From: Hondaea fermentalgiana
Taxonomy: Eukaryota; Sar; Bigyra; Thraustochytrida; Thraustochytriidae
Direction: 5' to 3'
Assembly: GCA_014084085.1 (NCBI GenBank)
Contig: NPFB01000009.1
Location: forward strand, 334,674-398,673
DNA length: 64,000 nt
Position numbers and translations under genes: made by a program. Positions 1-11,300 of this stretch are shown one piece after another. Below the pieces are notes generated by a model. It did not search any database and was not told the DNA's origin. It saw only the letters and a list, made by a program, of their open reading frames with translations. Numbering within the stretch: position 1 is the first letter of the stretch; each line of letters begins with the position of its first letter.

Positions 1-465
1 TCTGCTCGCGAGCTCTGCGGCGCCGCCGCCGCTGCGCCCGGAACCGTTTCTGCGCAGCATCCTTTGGGGGACGCCCACGTCTGCTGCTCTATTTCTTCTG
101 TTCGGGAGCAAGAGGCGGGCAAGGGACTCTTTTCCGCTCGAGTCTCGCTCGGCCTCGACGCCACGCTACACAACGCAATGCAATGCAGTTCCGCTCGTGC
201 CGGCCCTGCCTTGGCCAAAGAAGAAGAAGATGAAGAAGAAGAAGAAGAATGTGGAGGCGGCGGTGGTGGGTTGGAGAAGGCCGAGGGCTCTCGGTCCTCC
301 ACCCGCACGTCCTGGTCGGCTCCGAAGCGTCCGCCGCGTGCTGCGCTGGGCTCACGCTTCCTTCCCTCCGTTACGAGCTCTGAATCGACCTCGCGCTTTC
401 TCTTCCTCGGACCCACCCGAGCCAGCCGGCGACTCGATCTCGCGCTGCTCTGCACCGCTGCACCG

Positions 466-495
466 CTCTGCTCTGCTCTGCTCTGCTCTGCTCTG
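466..495. repeat. (CTCTG)6 pentanucleotide microsatellite
   Basis: Six perfect CTCTG units. A second imperfect CTCYG array of about nine units lies at 811-855. Confidence 0.9.
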
Positions 496-1216
496 CTGCG
501 CCGCTGCCCTTTCCTCGCGCGAGCGACGCGGCGCGATGCACCTTACACGGAGCGCGCGAATGTGTTTCGCCCCCAATGCAGCGGGGCCGTCCGTGCACGC
601 GGCTTCCTCTCCCAGCCAGGGGCAAAGAAGTAGGAGAAGAAGAAGGAGAAGACGCCAGCCCAAAGGAAGAGAGTGTGTGCGCAACGCAATTTACCGGGGA
701 CGCACGCACACCGCGGCGGCGCCGTGTTGCGAGACTGCGCGCGGCCTCCGTGCGCAGGCAAGGCTGCCCGCCCGCGCCTCTTCCGGGCTCTCCTGGCCTG
801 GTCCCGCCTGCTCCGCTCCGCTCTGCTCTGCCCCGCTCTGCTCCGCTCTGCTCTGATTTGGTCTTCTCTGCTTGGAGGTCGAGGCCTCGCGGAGGCCGTG
901 CGCCGGCGGGGGGCGGTCGGTCGGTCGGTCTCTCTGCGTGGTCTGCCTGGTATCGGTCCTCGAAGCAAATTGCGGCTCCGGAGAGGAGACGCGACGCCAG
1001 CTCGCCCGACAAGCGAGCGCCTTGCCGAGGCGCGGAGACCTCGAGGCAGCGGGCGAAGGCCAGAGAAGGAGAGGGCGCGCGAGCTGCGACCGGGCTTGGG
1101 CCTGGTCGGCTTGCTTGGGCTGGGGCTTTGCAGGGCAGCGCGCTCAGTCACTGCCGAGCCGAGCACAGGTTTATGGACGAATTTTACGTATGCCTGGCGT
1201 GCTGCCTGGCTGTTAC

Positions 1217-1257
1217 GAATGAATGAATGAACGAATGAATGAACGAGCGAATGAGTG
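1217..1257. repeat. (GAAT/GAAC) tetranucleotide repeat
   Basis: About ten imperfect four-base units alternating GAAT, GAAC and GAGC. Confidence 0.85.
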
Positions 1258-1417
1258 AGAGAATGGACGCCTTCGCGTTTTGGCTGTTATGGAGAGGGCT
1301 TTGCGGAAAGCGAGCGCGCTCTTCCTGGCCGCCCGCCACCCCGCCGGCCAGAGTAACGCTCGGTCGATGTGAACTTCTTGGTGTTCGCTTTTGCCCGATC
1401 GAACTGGACGTTGTATA

Positions 1418-1442
1418 CAGCAGCAGCAGCAGCAGCAGCAGC
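1418..1442. repeat. (CAG)8 trinucleotide repeat
   Basis: Eight CAG units in non-coding sequence, ending in GCTTGC. Confidence 0.85.
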
Positions 1443-1842
1443 TTGCCTGCTGCCACGAAGCTTTCGCCGGCCACGCGGCAACGTGCGTTTCACGGCCCTC
1501 TCGCGGGCTCGGGCGATGTAGGCTTGCTTTGGGACTGCGTCGGCGAGCGGGGATGGGATGGTGAGACGCACCTGGTCCTTTCCGAAATGCAGCGATGGAA
1601 CCATGCGATGCCTCCCTGCGTGCGTCCATCACCCACCGCCGACGCTTGCTTCGCGTGCGCGTGCAAGCGTGGCCGACCGTGAGCACGACTCGACTCGCAG
1701 TGTAGCGCGGGGAGAGGGGGGGGGGTGGGCGTGAGCGGTCGTTTTTCTCCGACAAGCAATGTAAAACATCGCCAAGAGCCAAGATGGCGTCCCAAAAGCT
1801 TCTCACTACACCATCGACCGCATCGAGCAAGGGGCGGGCGGG

Positions 1843-1942
1843 NNNNNNNNNNNNNNNNNNNNNNNNNNNNNNNNNNNNNNNNNNNNNNNNNNNNNNNNNN
1901 NNNNNNNNNNNNNNNNNNNNNNNNNNNNNNNNNNNNNNNNNN
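1843..1942. other. Assembly gap (100 N)
   Basis: Exactly 100 N bases, the conventional scaffold-gap size, so the true gap length is unknown. Low-complexity flanks (G-rich on the left, GGCT repeats on the right) probably caused the break. Confidence 0.98.
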
Positions 1943-2020
1943 GCGTGGTCACGAGCAAAAGACGTGCAACCAGACCGAGACAAGATGGCAGAGGCCGGCC
2001 TTGTGGCCTTGTGGCCTTGT

Positions 2021-2041
2021 GGCTGGCTGGCTGGCTGGCTG
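2021..2041. repeat. (GGCT)n repeat
   Basis: About five GGCT units, preceded by a triplicated GTGGCCTT. Confidence 0.8.
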
Positions 2042-2427
2042 GGGATGGATGGGGTGGGTGGGTCGATCGATGATGACCTGACTGCCTGCCTGTTTCACCG
2101 AGAGCGGCCCGTGTCACGCGCACGCGGCAGCGAGCGGAGACCGTTCGGGACGTAGAAGCCGCTGGGCCTGAGAACAGACAGCAAGCAGCAAAGGCTCGCA
2201 GTCGCGTGCGTGTCACCAGCATAAATGAGGGGGAGAGTCTGAGTCGTCGCGTGATCAAACGGATCCCGCAAGGCGCAAAGCACAACGAAGCAAACCCATG
2301 CAAGCAACGCAAGTGAATATTTCATTTCATTGTCCTTCACCTGGCTGGTCGGCTGGCTGCTTGTTCTCCGAGTCGTCTCCAGCGCCAGTCTCTCTACAAG
2401 AATAAACCGCCTCCACCTCGAGGTGGA

Positions 2428-2460
2428 CAGTCAGTCAGTCAGTCAGTCAGTCAATCAGTC
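2428..2460. repeat. (CAGT)n repeat
   Basis: Seven to eight CAGT units with one CAAT variant, followed by a purine-pyrimidine alternating TGCG/TACG stretch up to about 2510. Confidence 0.85.
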
Positions 2461-2921
2461 AGAGCATGCGTATGCGTGCGTGCGTACGTATGCGTGCCAA
2501 TGTGCGTGCTTGTACACCGCTGCTGCGGGGTCAATCGAATGAAAGAAACGGTCCACGAGGCGAACCGTGGCCAGCACAGCAGGCAAACCCTTCCTAGACC
2601 TAGACTGCGCTATTCGTTTGCCATGCCAGAGCCAGCCATGCATGGTTGACTGGCCAATCGCTGTTTGCATTCCCGTGCCTCCTTCCTTATAGGTGCGTCC
2701 TTGCTTGCTTACTGTTACTTGCTTGCTTTTCCAATAGAAAAATTCCGTTACGAGGCGTTGAGACTCGACCATCTTGACCGTCCCATTCATCATCACCGTC
2801 TCAGCTGGCTGAGAGCTGGGACTCCTCGGACTCGGAGTTCTGCACGAGCACAGGCTGCCGCGTGGGACGCGCTCGCACGCGAGACAGGGCATGTCCGCAG
2901 GCGCTGTCTCGAAGGCGGGGA

Positions 2922-4232
2922 ATGGCGACCCCTTCACGCGCGAACGAGACGCTGGGCGGCGCCACGGGTGTTGGCCCCGGGCCCGAAGACGATGACTTTG
3001 TGCACGAGAGCATCCTACGACAGTTTGAACTCGTGCAGAAACTGGGACACAGCCCCTTCGCAGTCGTCTGGAAAGCCATCGACAAACGCACGCGTGGGGC
3101 CGTAGCACTTAAAAAGTTGTACGGAGCCTTTGATGACGCCAAGCGTGCGCAGCAGGCCTATAGAGAGCTCGCAATTCTTGAACGTCTGCAAGGCTCAGAC
3201 GTGATCGTCCAACTTCGGAACGTCTTGCTTCCCAGCAACTCGAACAGCGTCCGCGATGCCTACCTTGTCTTTGGGGTCTGGGACACGGATCTCTTCGCGC
3301 TCATTCGCGCTGGCGTCCTCGAAGACAAGCATAACGCCTACATCACCGTACAAATCTTAGAGGGCCTTGCGCATATTCATCGTTCAGGTTTTGTTCATCG
3401 CGACATCAAACCGAGCAACATTCTCATCAATGCTCGATGCGAAGTGCAAATTTGCGATTTTGGCCACGCGCGGTCCATTCAATCACAGCCGCATACAGAA
3501 TCGCACGAGCAGCCTGTATCGTACACTCTTTCTTCCCCAAATCTCGCGCAGGCCGAGCATGCGGAGGACGTTGCGCACCTTCACAACGAGGTGGATGCAG
3601 GCCAAGAGAACGCCACGAGAGATCATACGTTGTTGCCCTTTCCTCCTATGACTGACTACCTTGGCTCCCGATGGTATCGTGCTCCAGAGAGCTTACTTGG
3701 CGCTATCCACGTGCAAACTGCCGTCGACATATGGGGAGTCGGATGCGTGCTTGGCGAACTCATCCTGCGCGAGCCTCTTTTCCCAGGCCATTCAACCACA
3801 CATCAGCTGCAGCTCATTCTGGAGATGACAGGTTTACCTTCAGAAGAAGAGCTTCAAGATCTAGATGCTCCAACTGCTCTTGAGCAGCTCGACCCCAAGA
3901 TCATTGGTCGCATCGAGCCAAGAGCCACAAGCGAAATGTTTCCAATCAGTTCAGGGGAGCTCCTCGACTTTTTACGCGCATGCTTGCAATTTACTCCTAC
4001 CCGACGCATCACATGTAATCAAGCACTGACGCATCCCTTTGTCATTGAATTTTTCCATGAATCCTATGACGCAGAAACAGCCGAACCCGTCGAGCCTCTT
4101 GAGCTTGACGACGATACTGTCCACCGCTCAAAAGTCTATTATCGCGCGATCCGCGAAAACGTTGACAAGCGTACAAAAAAAGTGCGAAATCAACTTGGCG
4201 CCGCCAATCGATTCGGATACACGCTCACCTGA
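2922..4232 (+). CDS. MAPK15: ERK7/MAPK15-like MAP kinase with TDY activation motif
   Basis: A serine/threonine kinase of 436 residues from the ATG at 2922; an upstream GTG at 2862 is in frame but not a credible eukaryotic start. Seen: catalytic lysine in VALKK (K64), alpha-C glutamate in YREL (E82), HRDIKPSN (D161), DFG (D179), TDY (T244-Y246), RWYRAPE. The hinge and catalytic loop (YLVF, TDL, IRA, LED, HRDIKPSN) match the ERK7/8 branch of MAPKs, known to autoactivate and to act at centrosomes, cilia and in autophagy. Odd points: the glycine loop reads LGHSPFAVVW, so the second and third glycines are lost. DFG and TDY are 65 residues apart, against about 18 in ERK2, so the activation segment carries a Ser/Glu/His-rich insert of about 45 residues. 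DFG is followed by H rather than the usual L. The short C-terminal tail has no recognised domain. The gene converges on TRRAP with a 225 bp spacer. Kinase certain; ERK7 subfamily likely. Confidence 0.88.
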   Translation: MATPSRANETLGGATGVGPGPEDDDFVHESILRQFELVQKLGHSPFAVVWKAIDKRTRGAVALKKLYGAFDDAKRAQQAYRELAILERLQGSDVIVQLRNVLLPSNSNSVRDAYLVFGVWDTDLFALIRAGVLEDKHNAYITVQILEGLAHIHRSGFVHRDIKPSNILINARCEVQICDFGHARSIQSQPHTESHEQPVSYTLSSPNLAQAEHAEDVAHLHNEVDAGQENATRDHTLLPFPPMTDYLGSRWYRAPESLLGAIHVQTAVDIWGVGCVLGELILREPLFPGHSTTHQLQLILEMTGLPSEEELQDLDAPTALEQLDPKIIGRIEPRATSEMFPISSGELLDFLRACLQFTPTRRITCNQALTHPFVIEFFHESYDAETAEPVEPLELDDDTVHRSKVYYRAIRENVDKRTKKVRNQLGAANRFGYTLT

Positions 4233-4308
4233 AAGAAGTAAGACCTTGCGGCGAAGATGAAAGCTTGTTTCCCTCTTCGCATTTCACGCAGACGTACTTG
4301 ACTTTTTC

Positions 4309-4314
4309 TTTATT
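4309..4314 (-). other. Putative poly(A) signal of TRRAP
   Basis: TTTATT on the plus strand is AATAAA on the minus strand, about 145 bases beyond the TRRAP stop and inside the short spacer shared with the kinase gene. Confidence 0.35.
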
Positions 4315-4457
4315 TCTTTCCTTTTTTTGTGTTCTTGGATTTATCCCTTTGCTTGGAGTGGAGCAAGCATCAGTAAATGGATGAGCACTACAGCAGTGCC
4401 ATCCTTCAGATCAATTCTTTTTCATATCAAGATAAAGATTGTGTTTACTATATCAGA

Positions 4458-7400
4458 CTAGAACCAAGGCAACAATGTTGCATCAAGCTTTGCCAGTCGC
4501 TTTGCATCAGTCGCTTCTTGTATGAGGCGCGCCACACCTTGATCGCCCGCAATTGGTTCCTTGGGAGAGAGGCCCTCTGCGACAGAGCCAGTTAGCTTGA
4601 CTTGACGTTCCAAGTCCTTGGGACTGGCCACCGGCGGATCAGCATCTGCTCTTGCAGTCTCACGGTCCGCCTTGGGGCCTGCCACATTATTTGTCGAGAA
4701 GGACTCCATACGCGCGTCGATAACCTTCATGTTCCTCCGCAGTTTGCGATAGAGGTCGCTTGGCGCCACGGCAGCAGATTCAGGGTACTTGAACATTACC
4801 TGCAAATCGTCGAACAGATATGACTCGAGAAACGAGCGCAAACCTGTGCGGTTAACAGGATCGTGTGTGACACAATCCGACACTGTCGTGAGAACATTGG
4901 TAAAACGTCCCTGAACGCCGGCGGGAGTCAGGAGGTGGGCCAGGTTACGAGTCAAGCGGAAGGGAACCTGCAAATCGTCGTTGATGAGGTCCCCGCGTCC
5001 ATCGGGGGTGTAACCCGGTCGAAACTCAACGTTCAAAAGACTCATATCCTCGCGCAAAAGCTGCCGCGCTGGACTCTGGTGTCCTGTCGAAAGGAGATAC
5101 GAAAGGAAGGAGGACAGCGCTAAGCTACTCGTAAGCGAGTCACGAAGCATTGAAAAGTGCCATGCCTCTTGCGCTTGCGCTCGCAAGTGATTGGCGAGGA
5201 GATACTCTGGCACGACCTCGCACACGCGCGAGTAAGCCTCCACCCGCGTCTTCTTCAGATCGATTGGAGTTCCCCTCCTTCCTTCTGCCAGAACACCTGT
5301 GCCAGACACCTCGCTGCCATGCAAGACGTCTACTAAATAGGCCGCAGATGCAACCTTGGCATGCGCCACGCCCTCGCGGCGCATGCTCTCCTCAAAGAGT
5401 ACGGCGAGACTCTTCGTCCCAGGAGAGTCTGACTGAAGTGCCAGACGCGCGTGAATGGGGACGAGAACCGGGAGCTCTATACGCAACTGGCCCCGGCGCA
5501 CCGACGCATTGGCGCGGTCAAGCATATCATTCAGCAAAACCTTGAGCTGGACGGCCCGCTGATCCGCTTCCGTGAAGTTGAGCGGAGACGACTTGATGAT
5601 GAAGTGGTGCGATCGCCCATTCGCGGAGCGAAAGCCGACTCCAGGCTGCGAAAAGCCCGAGTCCCGACGAAAGTAAATTTGTGGGTCGAATCCTGCGAGC
5701 TGGGGGTGATTGCTCAAGCAAGGCTCCTGCAAGCCGTCCTTGAGCATGTGCATTCCCGGAATGTGCAGGGTCTCAGGAACCAAGGTGGCCATATTTCGCG
5801 ACCACTTGATGAGTGACGCCTCATTTCCGCGCGTAGCGTAGAGCGCATCCGTGAGCATGGCCTTCCAACGCCCTACACGCAAGATAATTGCAGCATAGGA
5901 CATCTCCCGGCCGCCCACGGAGCGACCGTCGACAGGTATCCGACCTCGACGCAGCAATGCAAGGTGCTCCGGGTTCGGCTGAAAGTCATCCTCGAATGGT
6001 TTGCGAAGCCGCGTGATGAGCTCCTTGTGCTGCTCCGAACGAGCCACATTTTGCTCGGAAAACATTTTTGCGCACAAGCGCTCGAGCATTTGCCACATTT
6101 GAAACATGCGAATGGCCTCTGGGTCCGCACGCGTGCCAGGGTCCACATCCATGCTGCTGGCCACAAGATCCTCCTGTACGAGCTCGCTCGAGGCCACCTG
6201 AATGCATTTCTCGAGCAGCATGTGAATGGTTGAGTGCATCTCTTCGAGCGGATCATGGCGCTTCACCAGCATAGACAGCTCTTCAATGAGCGTTTCTGCC
6301 TCTTGGCAAAAGCGTCCATTTGCCATATGGAACTGATGTAACGCTGTCTTCAATTCCGAGGCGGATCGCGCGGAAGAGCTCGTCTCGCTCGAGTTCCCAG
6401 AGGGAGAAGTCACGCCCCCAGACATGTCATCCGTGCTACTCGTCGTCGTGACACCCGCCCCCACCCCGGTGGGTGTGCTCACAGAATTGGAACGCGCCAC
6501 AGCGACGCGCTTGCGTTGCGAGTCCCTGTTAAAGTAATGAGCTCGCAATGTATAATACACGGCGTTTGGATACTCTCGGCTCAGTAGCGCAAGCAAGTGT
6601 TTGGCAATCTCCACCACCTGCGACGATGACATGGACACCATTCCCACAAGCTGCGTCGTCCACGGAAGCCAGATCCACGTCGGAATCATCGGAAGGTGCA
6701 TCATGACGCTGTTTGCGACGCTCGACAGCGACGCGACGTCGGCGACGTTGCTGGGGTCTTCCTTGCTTTCGCTGACCATGGCCTCGGCCCGAAGTCGCCA
6801 AAGCACTTTGGGCAAGAGAACTCTGGCCTCTGCGCTGCCGTGCTTGATTGCCTGCAGGATGCCCCCGGTTAAAATTGTGCACAGGTCGCGATCCACAAAG
6901 GGATACGTGCTCGAGTCGCCGGTCTCCTTGGCACAGATCAGACGGTCGGCGTACATTGCCCAGTCGAGCCACGAACTCGCATGGCCGTGTGTCTGAACGG
7001 AATGAGCGAAGAGGCTGTGCACCACTTGCGGGCCGTCGTCGAGCTGCTCTTGCATCGCAGCGCGCAGTCTGAACAGCTCTGCGCGGTTTTCCACACCAAA
7101 ACCCGAAATATCAAGCTCGAGAAGACTCGCCAGCGCTCCGGCAAGGTGTCGCTTTTTGGAGACGAAGACGGCAGACTTGCTGCAATTCAATACATTCAGC
7201 ACGCGCTCCCGAAGAATAATGAAACTCTCCTCGGCGGATCCTCTAGCCCTCGTCAGAGATGTGCTGCCGAGAATGTTCAGGCTCTCATCGACCATGCCAC
7301 GCTTTCGGTACACCTTGGCTCGCTCTAAAACCGTCCATCGCATGTCCTGGCTCACTTTGAGAATGCGAATCTGTTCAGGATGCAGCTCCAGCGAACCTGT

Positions 7401-8282
7401 CGTTGAGCCGTTCTTGACGGCATTTGACATGCGCCGAAGGGTTTCCTCAAACACGCGAATCCCGAGCCTAAACACGCTCAGACGCGAGCAAAGCAGATCG
7501 TCCCAGTCTTTGGGATCCTCGCTCTGAGCAGGAATGCGTTCGCGCCAGCGTTGCAAGAGCCTGCTAATCATGGATGACTTCTGCGTCACCGGAGAGCTTG
7601 CTTGCACGCTCGACATACTTGCCGAGCTCGCAGACCGCTGGAAGCAGCTTGCCGCACCTCCGCTGCCTGATGGAGGGTTCGTTGACTTCAGAGCCCCTGC
7701 AACCTTGACCACGTTGGAGAGGTATGCAATGGACTCTTCCAGCTCAACGAGGCGCTGACAGCTAAAGAGCAGGTCTTTGCGTCGTTCGCTTCCGCCGTTG
7801 ACCCCTTGCGTCGCCCATTCCAGCAAGAACGCGTTGGCGGACTGCCGCCAAATATTATCAATGTCTTGTTGCGGTTTGGACTCCTGAATAGCAAGTGAGA
7901 TGTTTAGAAGCGCTGCCCGCACGCGTAGTAAGTTTGGATGCAAATGCAAAGGCAGGTACGGACGGTCTTGTGCGGTTTGCAAATGTATGTTTTGCAAATG
8001 ATCAATCTCTTGCGCAAGCAAAGGCTTGATCTTACCGGACCAATCTGGACTTGTTACGCGCGCCTGGCACTCCAAAATTGCCTCGGCGTCTCCATGCGCA
8101 ACAGCGACGTCGCGGAACTCCTCCCACTGACCCAGACGCCTTGCGCAAGCCCCCCAGCGAGCATACCAAAACTCCATCTCCAGAGCGCTCACCGGCGCCG
8201 GCACCCAAAGGTACTCATCTTGATGCTGGCTCTCTGCCAACATCTGCTGGTGACTTCCCCCCGATGCGCTTTGCTGTTGTTG

Positions 8283-8319
<37 letters not shown>

Positions 8320-11300
8320 AGGTGTGCTTGCTGATCCACATCGCCCGAACGGCCATCCAGCATCATGAGTTCAGCGCCAGCATGCGGTTGCGACCCTCCG
8401 GGCCCTCCTTCTCTTCCCATGGCTTGGTCAAAGCCTTGCTGTTGATTTGCTACTCCAAGGTTGCCGTCCATTTGATCAAGGACAAGGGGGTCAATGAACG
8501 CCCCACCCACGCCGCCGTCGTCATGCTGTGGTCCAGCCCCTTCAAGACCAATATCATTTGCAAGATCGTCGAGCATGCCGCCAAAGTCGTCGTCGAAAAG
8601 GTCCATCGCCGCAAAATTGGCGTCATCACCCACAGGGTCAATGTTGAGAGGGCCTTGTGCGGACGGTGACAGCTTGGTCTCATGGGTATTGGTCTCAATT
8701 GGCTGAATGACCTGAGTCTGCGGCGCAGCCTTGGGTTCTCGAATCTGGGTGCGAGCAACGAGATAGGTCCCATCGCCAGCCTCTGTCCGACGAATCGCCT
8801 CCAAATAAGTGCGCTGGGCGTCTTGCCACGAGCCACTCGTCTCGCTCGCCAGTGCCGCAAACGTCGGCGCAGCAATGCAGCAAGAGCGAATGATACCGTG
8901 CATCATGTCCTCATCATCGCGCCGATAGAGGTCGAAAAGGGTTCGTGTCCAGCGATTAGCATTGACGCGGTCAAGACCAGGCTTTGCAGCGGCGCGCGCG
9001 GCTGCAGCGGTTGCAGACTCCACGAGGAGCTTCTTCTCCTTCTTGTCCTTTTTCTTTTTGCGCTTCCCATCCTTGTCAAGAGTTTTGGTCTTTTTCGCAG
9101 AGCCGGACGAAAAGGCGCCAGCACCAGCCGCCGCAGCTGCAGCCGCATATGGATTGCTCGATGGCGAAAATGCCTGGCCGCTTTTGCTCGACTTTGTTCC
9201 ATCCGTGCTTCCAGGGGCAGCTGCCTTCTTTTGTTTCTTTTTCGGCTGCAAGGCTCCCGCATCGGATTTACGAAGATCATTTGAAGATGTCCCCAACGAG
9301 CTTGAGCTCGTGGCTGCTTTGGTCGACGATGAGTCGGCCTTTGCCTCAGCGCGCTCTGTCTGGAGCTCGGGATCGGCATTCTCGGGTGAAGACCCCTTCG
9401 CGGCTTGCAAGCCGCGAGCAGCCAGATCGCGGTGAACCCCTTTTACTTGTTGCCCAAGGATTTCGCTTGCCTCAATGGCAAGATGCCGAACACCGAGACG
9501 GCTGCCGACAAAGTCAAGCACTTCGGGCGCTAGGATGGGAAGGGGTCGCAACAGAACGAGGCCCTCCATGATCACTTCCACGAGATTTGGCACCTTGTGC
9601 CAACCCGCAAGTAGAGTCCACGTTGAAACGCGTCGGAGGCTAAAGGCCTGAAGAATCTCCTGAAAGGGATCCGTAGCCACGCCCGCGCGCACCTTGCGAG
9701 CCTTTCGAAGAGTAACCAGAGAATTAATCTCGTCCATCGCGTGCTGCAAGATGACCGCGCAGCGCTGGATTCCACCAAAGTATGTCACGTTGTGGGGCAA
9801 ATGATATCCACGCGAAAGTAGAATCTGCAGTCCTTCGGTCATGACCATCTTTTGCTGCTCTTCGAGTGCTCGCCAAGCTTGGGGGAACACCTCGAGCCAC
9901 GTCGCTCTTGCTGTTTGCACGGACCGATCTCCGTAACCGAGCTCTTGCAAAGGCTCGACGATTGCGCTACTCGTCTTCAAACGTCGCAACGCCGAGAGTG
10001 TGCGCCGCATCGAGTCCAGCAAGGGAAGCTGCCGTCCCGACGCTGGGCTTGCCTCTGCGCCAGGAGAAGAGTACCGCGCGATCCGAAGTTGGCACGTGGA
10101 GCCGCCATCAACAAAGGAAGACGGGTGCAGAGCAGACATGAGAATCTGCAAAGCCGCCGGGATCCAGTTGTTCTCCGCCATATGGGACCAGTCCTGGCGA
10201 ATGATTGCCTGCAGTTTGGCGTACGGGCTCTTGCTTTTGAACTGTTGCGAAGCAAAAAGCTGAAAATGCTGTCTGCGCTGCTGTACATCGTGGGACATGA
10301 GTCCGGCCACCACGCGAGGCCAGAGCTGTTGGACCCACCCAATCTTGAAGCGTTCGTCTCGCGCGTGCGGATCCACCACGCGAAGGAGCAGATCCCGGTA
10401 AAGTCGCATGAGTTGACGCGCTTGGGGCAAACCGTCCAAGCGCTCGAGCTGCTCCAGCTTCACAAGAAGCTGCTGTCGTTCCTTGCTTGAAAGCTTGTTC
10501 GACAAGTGGGCTGTAGCCGCCTCGGGTTTCGACTTCGCTTTACCTGCAGACTCCGCATCTTGGCTTGCACTCGTGGCATCGACATATGCGTGCTCCTTGC
10601 TGGGAACCATCGAGGGAATGCCCGTCGACGCGTTAGGTGCCGCTGAGTCGGACGCGCGCTTCGTTGTCGTGCCAGCGCTCGACGCGGCCTTGTTGGACTT
10701 GGCCGAGGAAGAGGTGTCCGAGTTCGCCTTGCGCTTCCCAGGCGATGGAAACGGTGCAATCGCAATCCAGTTGATGCACTGCTTCACAATTGCGCAGAGC
10801 ACGAGGTCATCATGAATGTCGAGCTTATCGAGAAGCGTTTGCACGTTCAACAGATATTGACGACGATGCGTCTCGTGGCACAAAACTCTCGATCCAAGCA
10901 CTTCAAGAAGGATGCACATAGCGCGCGACGAAAACTCTTGAATCGTCTCATTCGATGGCGAGAGAGGGGTCGAGACGAATAGCGTCGGGGAGCCCCCGAG
11001 CGAAGCTGCCGTTCGAGTGGCAGCCTTGGCACGATTCGTCGCGGCCCCAACGAGATCTTTAATGACCTTGTTCATAAGCTTCATCAGGGAATCCATGAAG
11101 CGATCGACTGCTTTGCTATTGTACGCGTCGACATCAAGCCGGACATCCAATACCCCTTCGCGCTGCATGAGAATGGTGGGTGGGTCGCGGCTGCACAGCA
11201 CTTGGAGCAGTTGCAGTGTCTGCAAGGTACCCTTTGGACCAGCTCCAACTTCCTTGGCTTTGCGAAGAGCTTCTGCACGCGCCGCTTTTTGGTGCGCCGC

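Larger units (their letters stand above)
1..2921. other. Gene-free low-complexity region upstream of the kinase
   Basis: No convincing gene is seen. The sequence is very GC-rich and open in several frames at once, which is a stop-codon-depletion artefact. It is crowded with short tandem repeats: CTCTG, GAAT, CAG, GGCT and CAGT units. The last few hundred bases are presumably the promoter and 5' UTR of the MAP kinase starting at 2922. An unsequenced gap of 100 N lies at 1843-1942, so a gene hidden across the gap cannot be excluded. Confidence 0.6.

Noticed and set aside
64..1230. Many overlapping open frames in all six frames
   Set aside because: GC-rich repeats deplete stop codons. The products are Arg/Ala/Ser-rich, mutually overlapping and unlike any family.
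2862..2921. GTG start extending the kinase by 20 residues
   Set aside because: Non-ATG start in a eukaryote; an ATG with good context lies at 2922 before the kinase domain.
4900..5300. Active kinase domain in TRRAP
   Set aside because: The catalytic-loop DRHxxN and the DFG motif are both replaced, as in all Tra1/TRRAP proteins.
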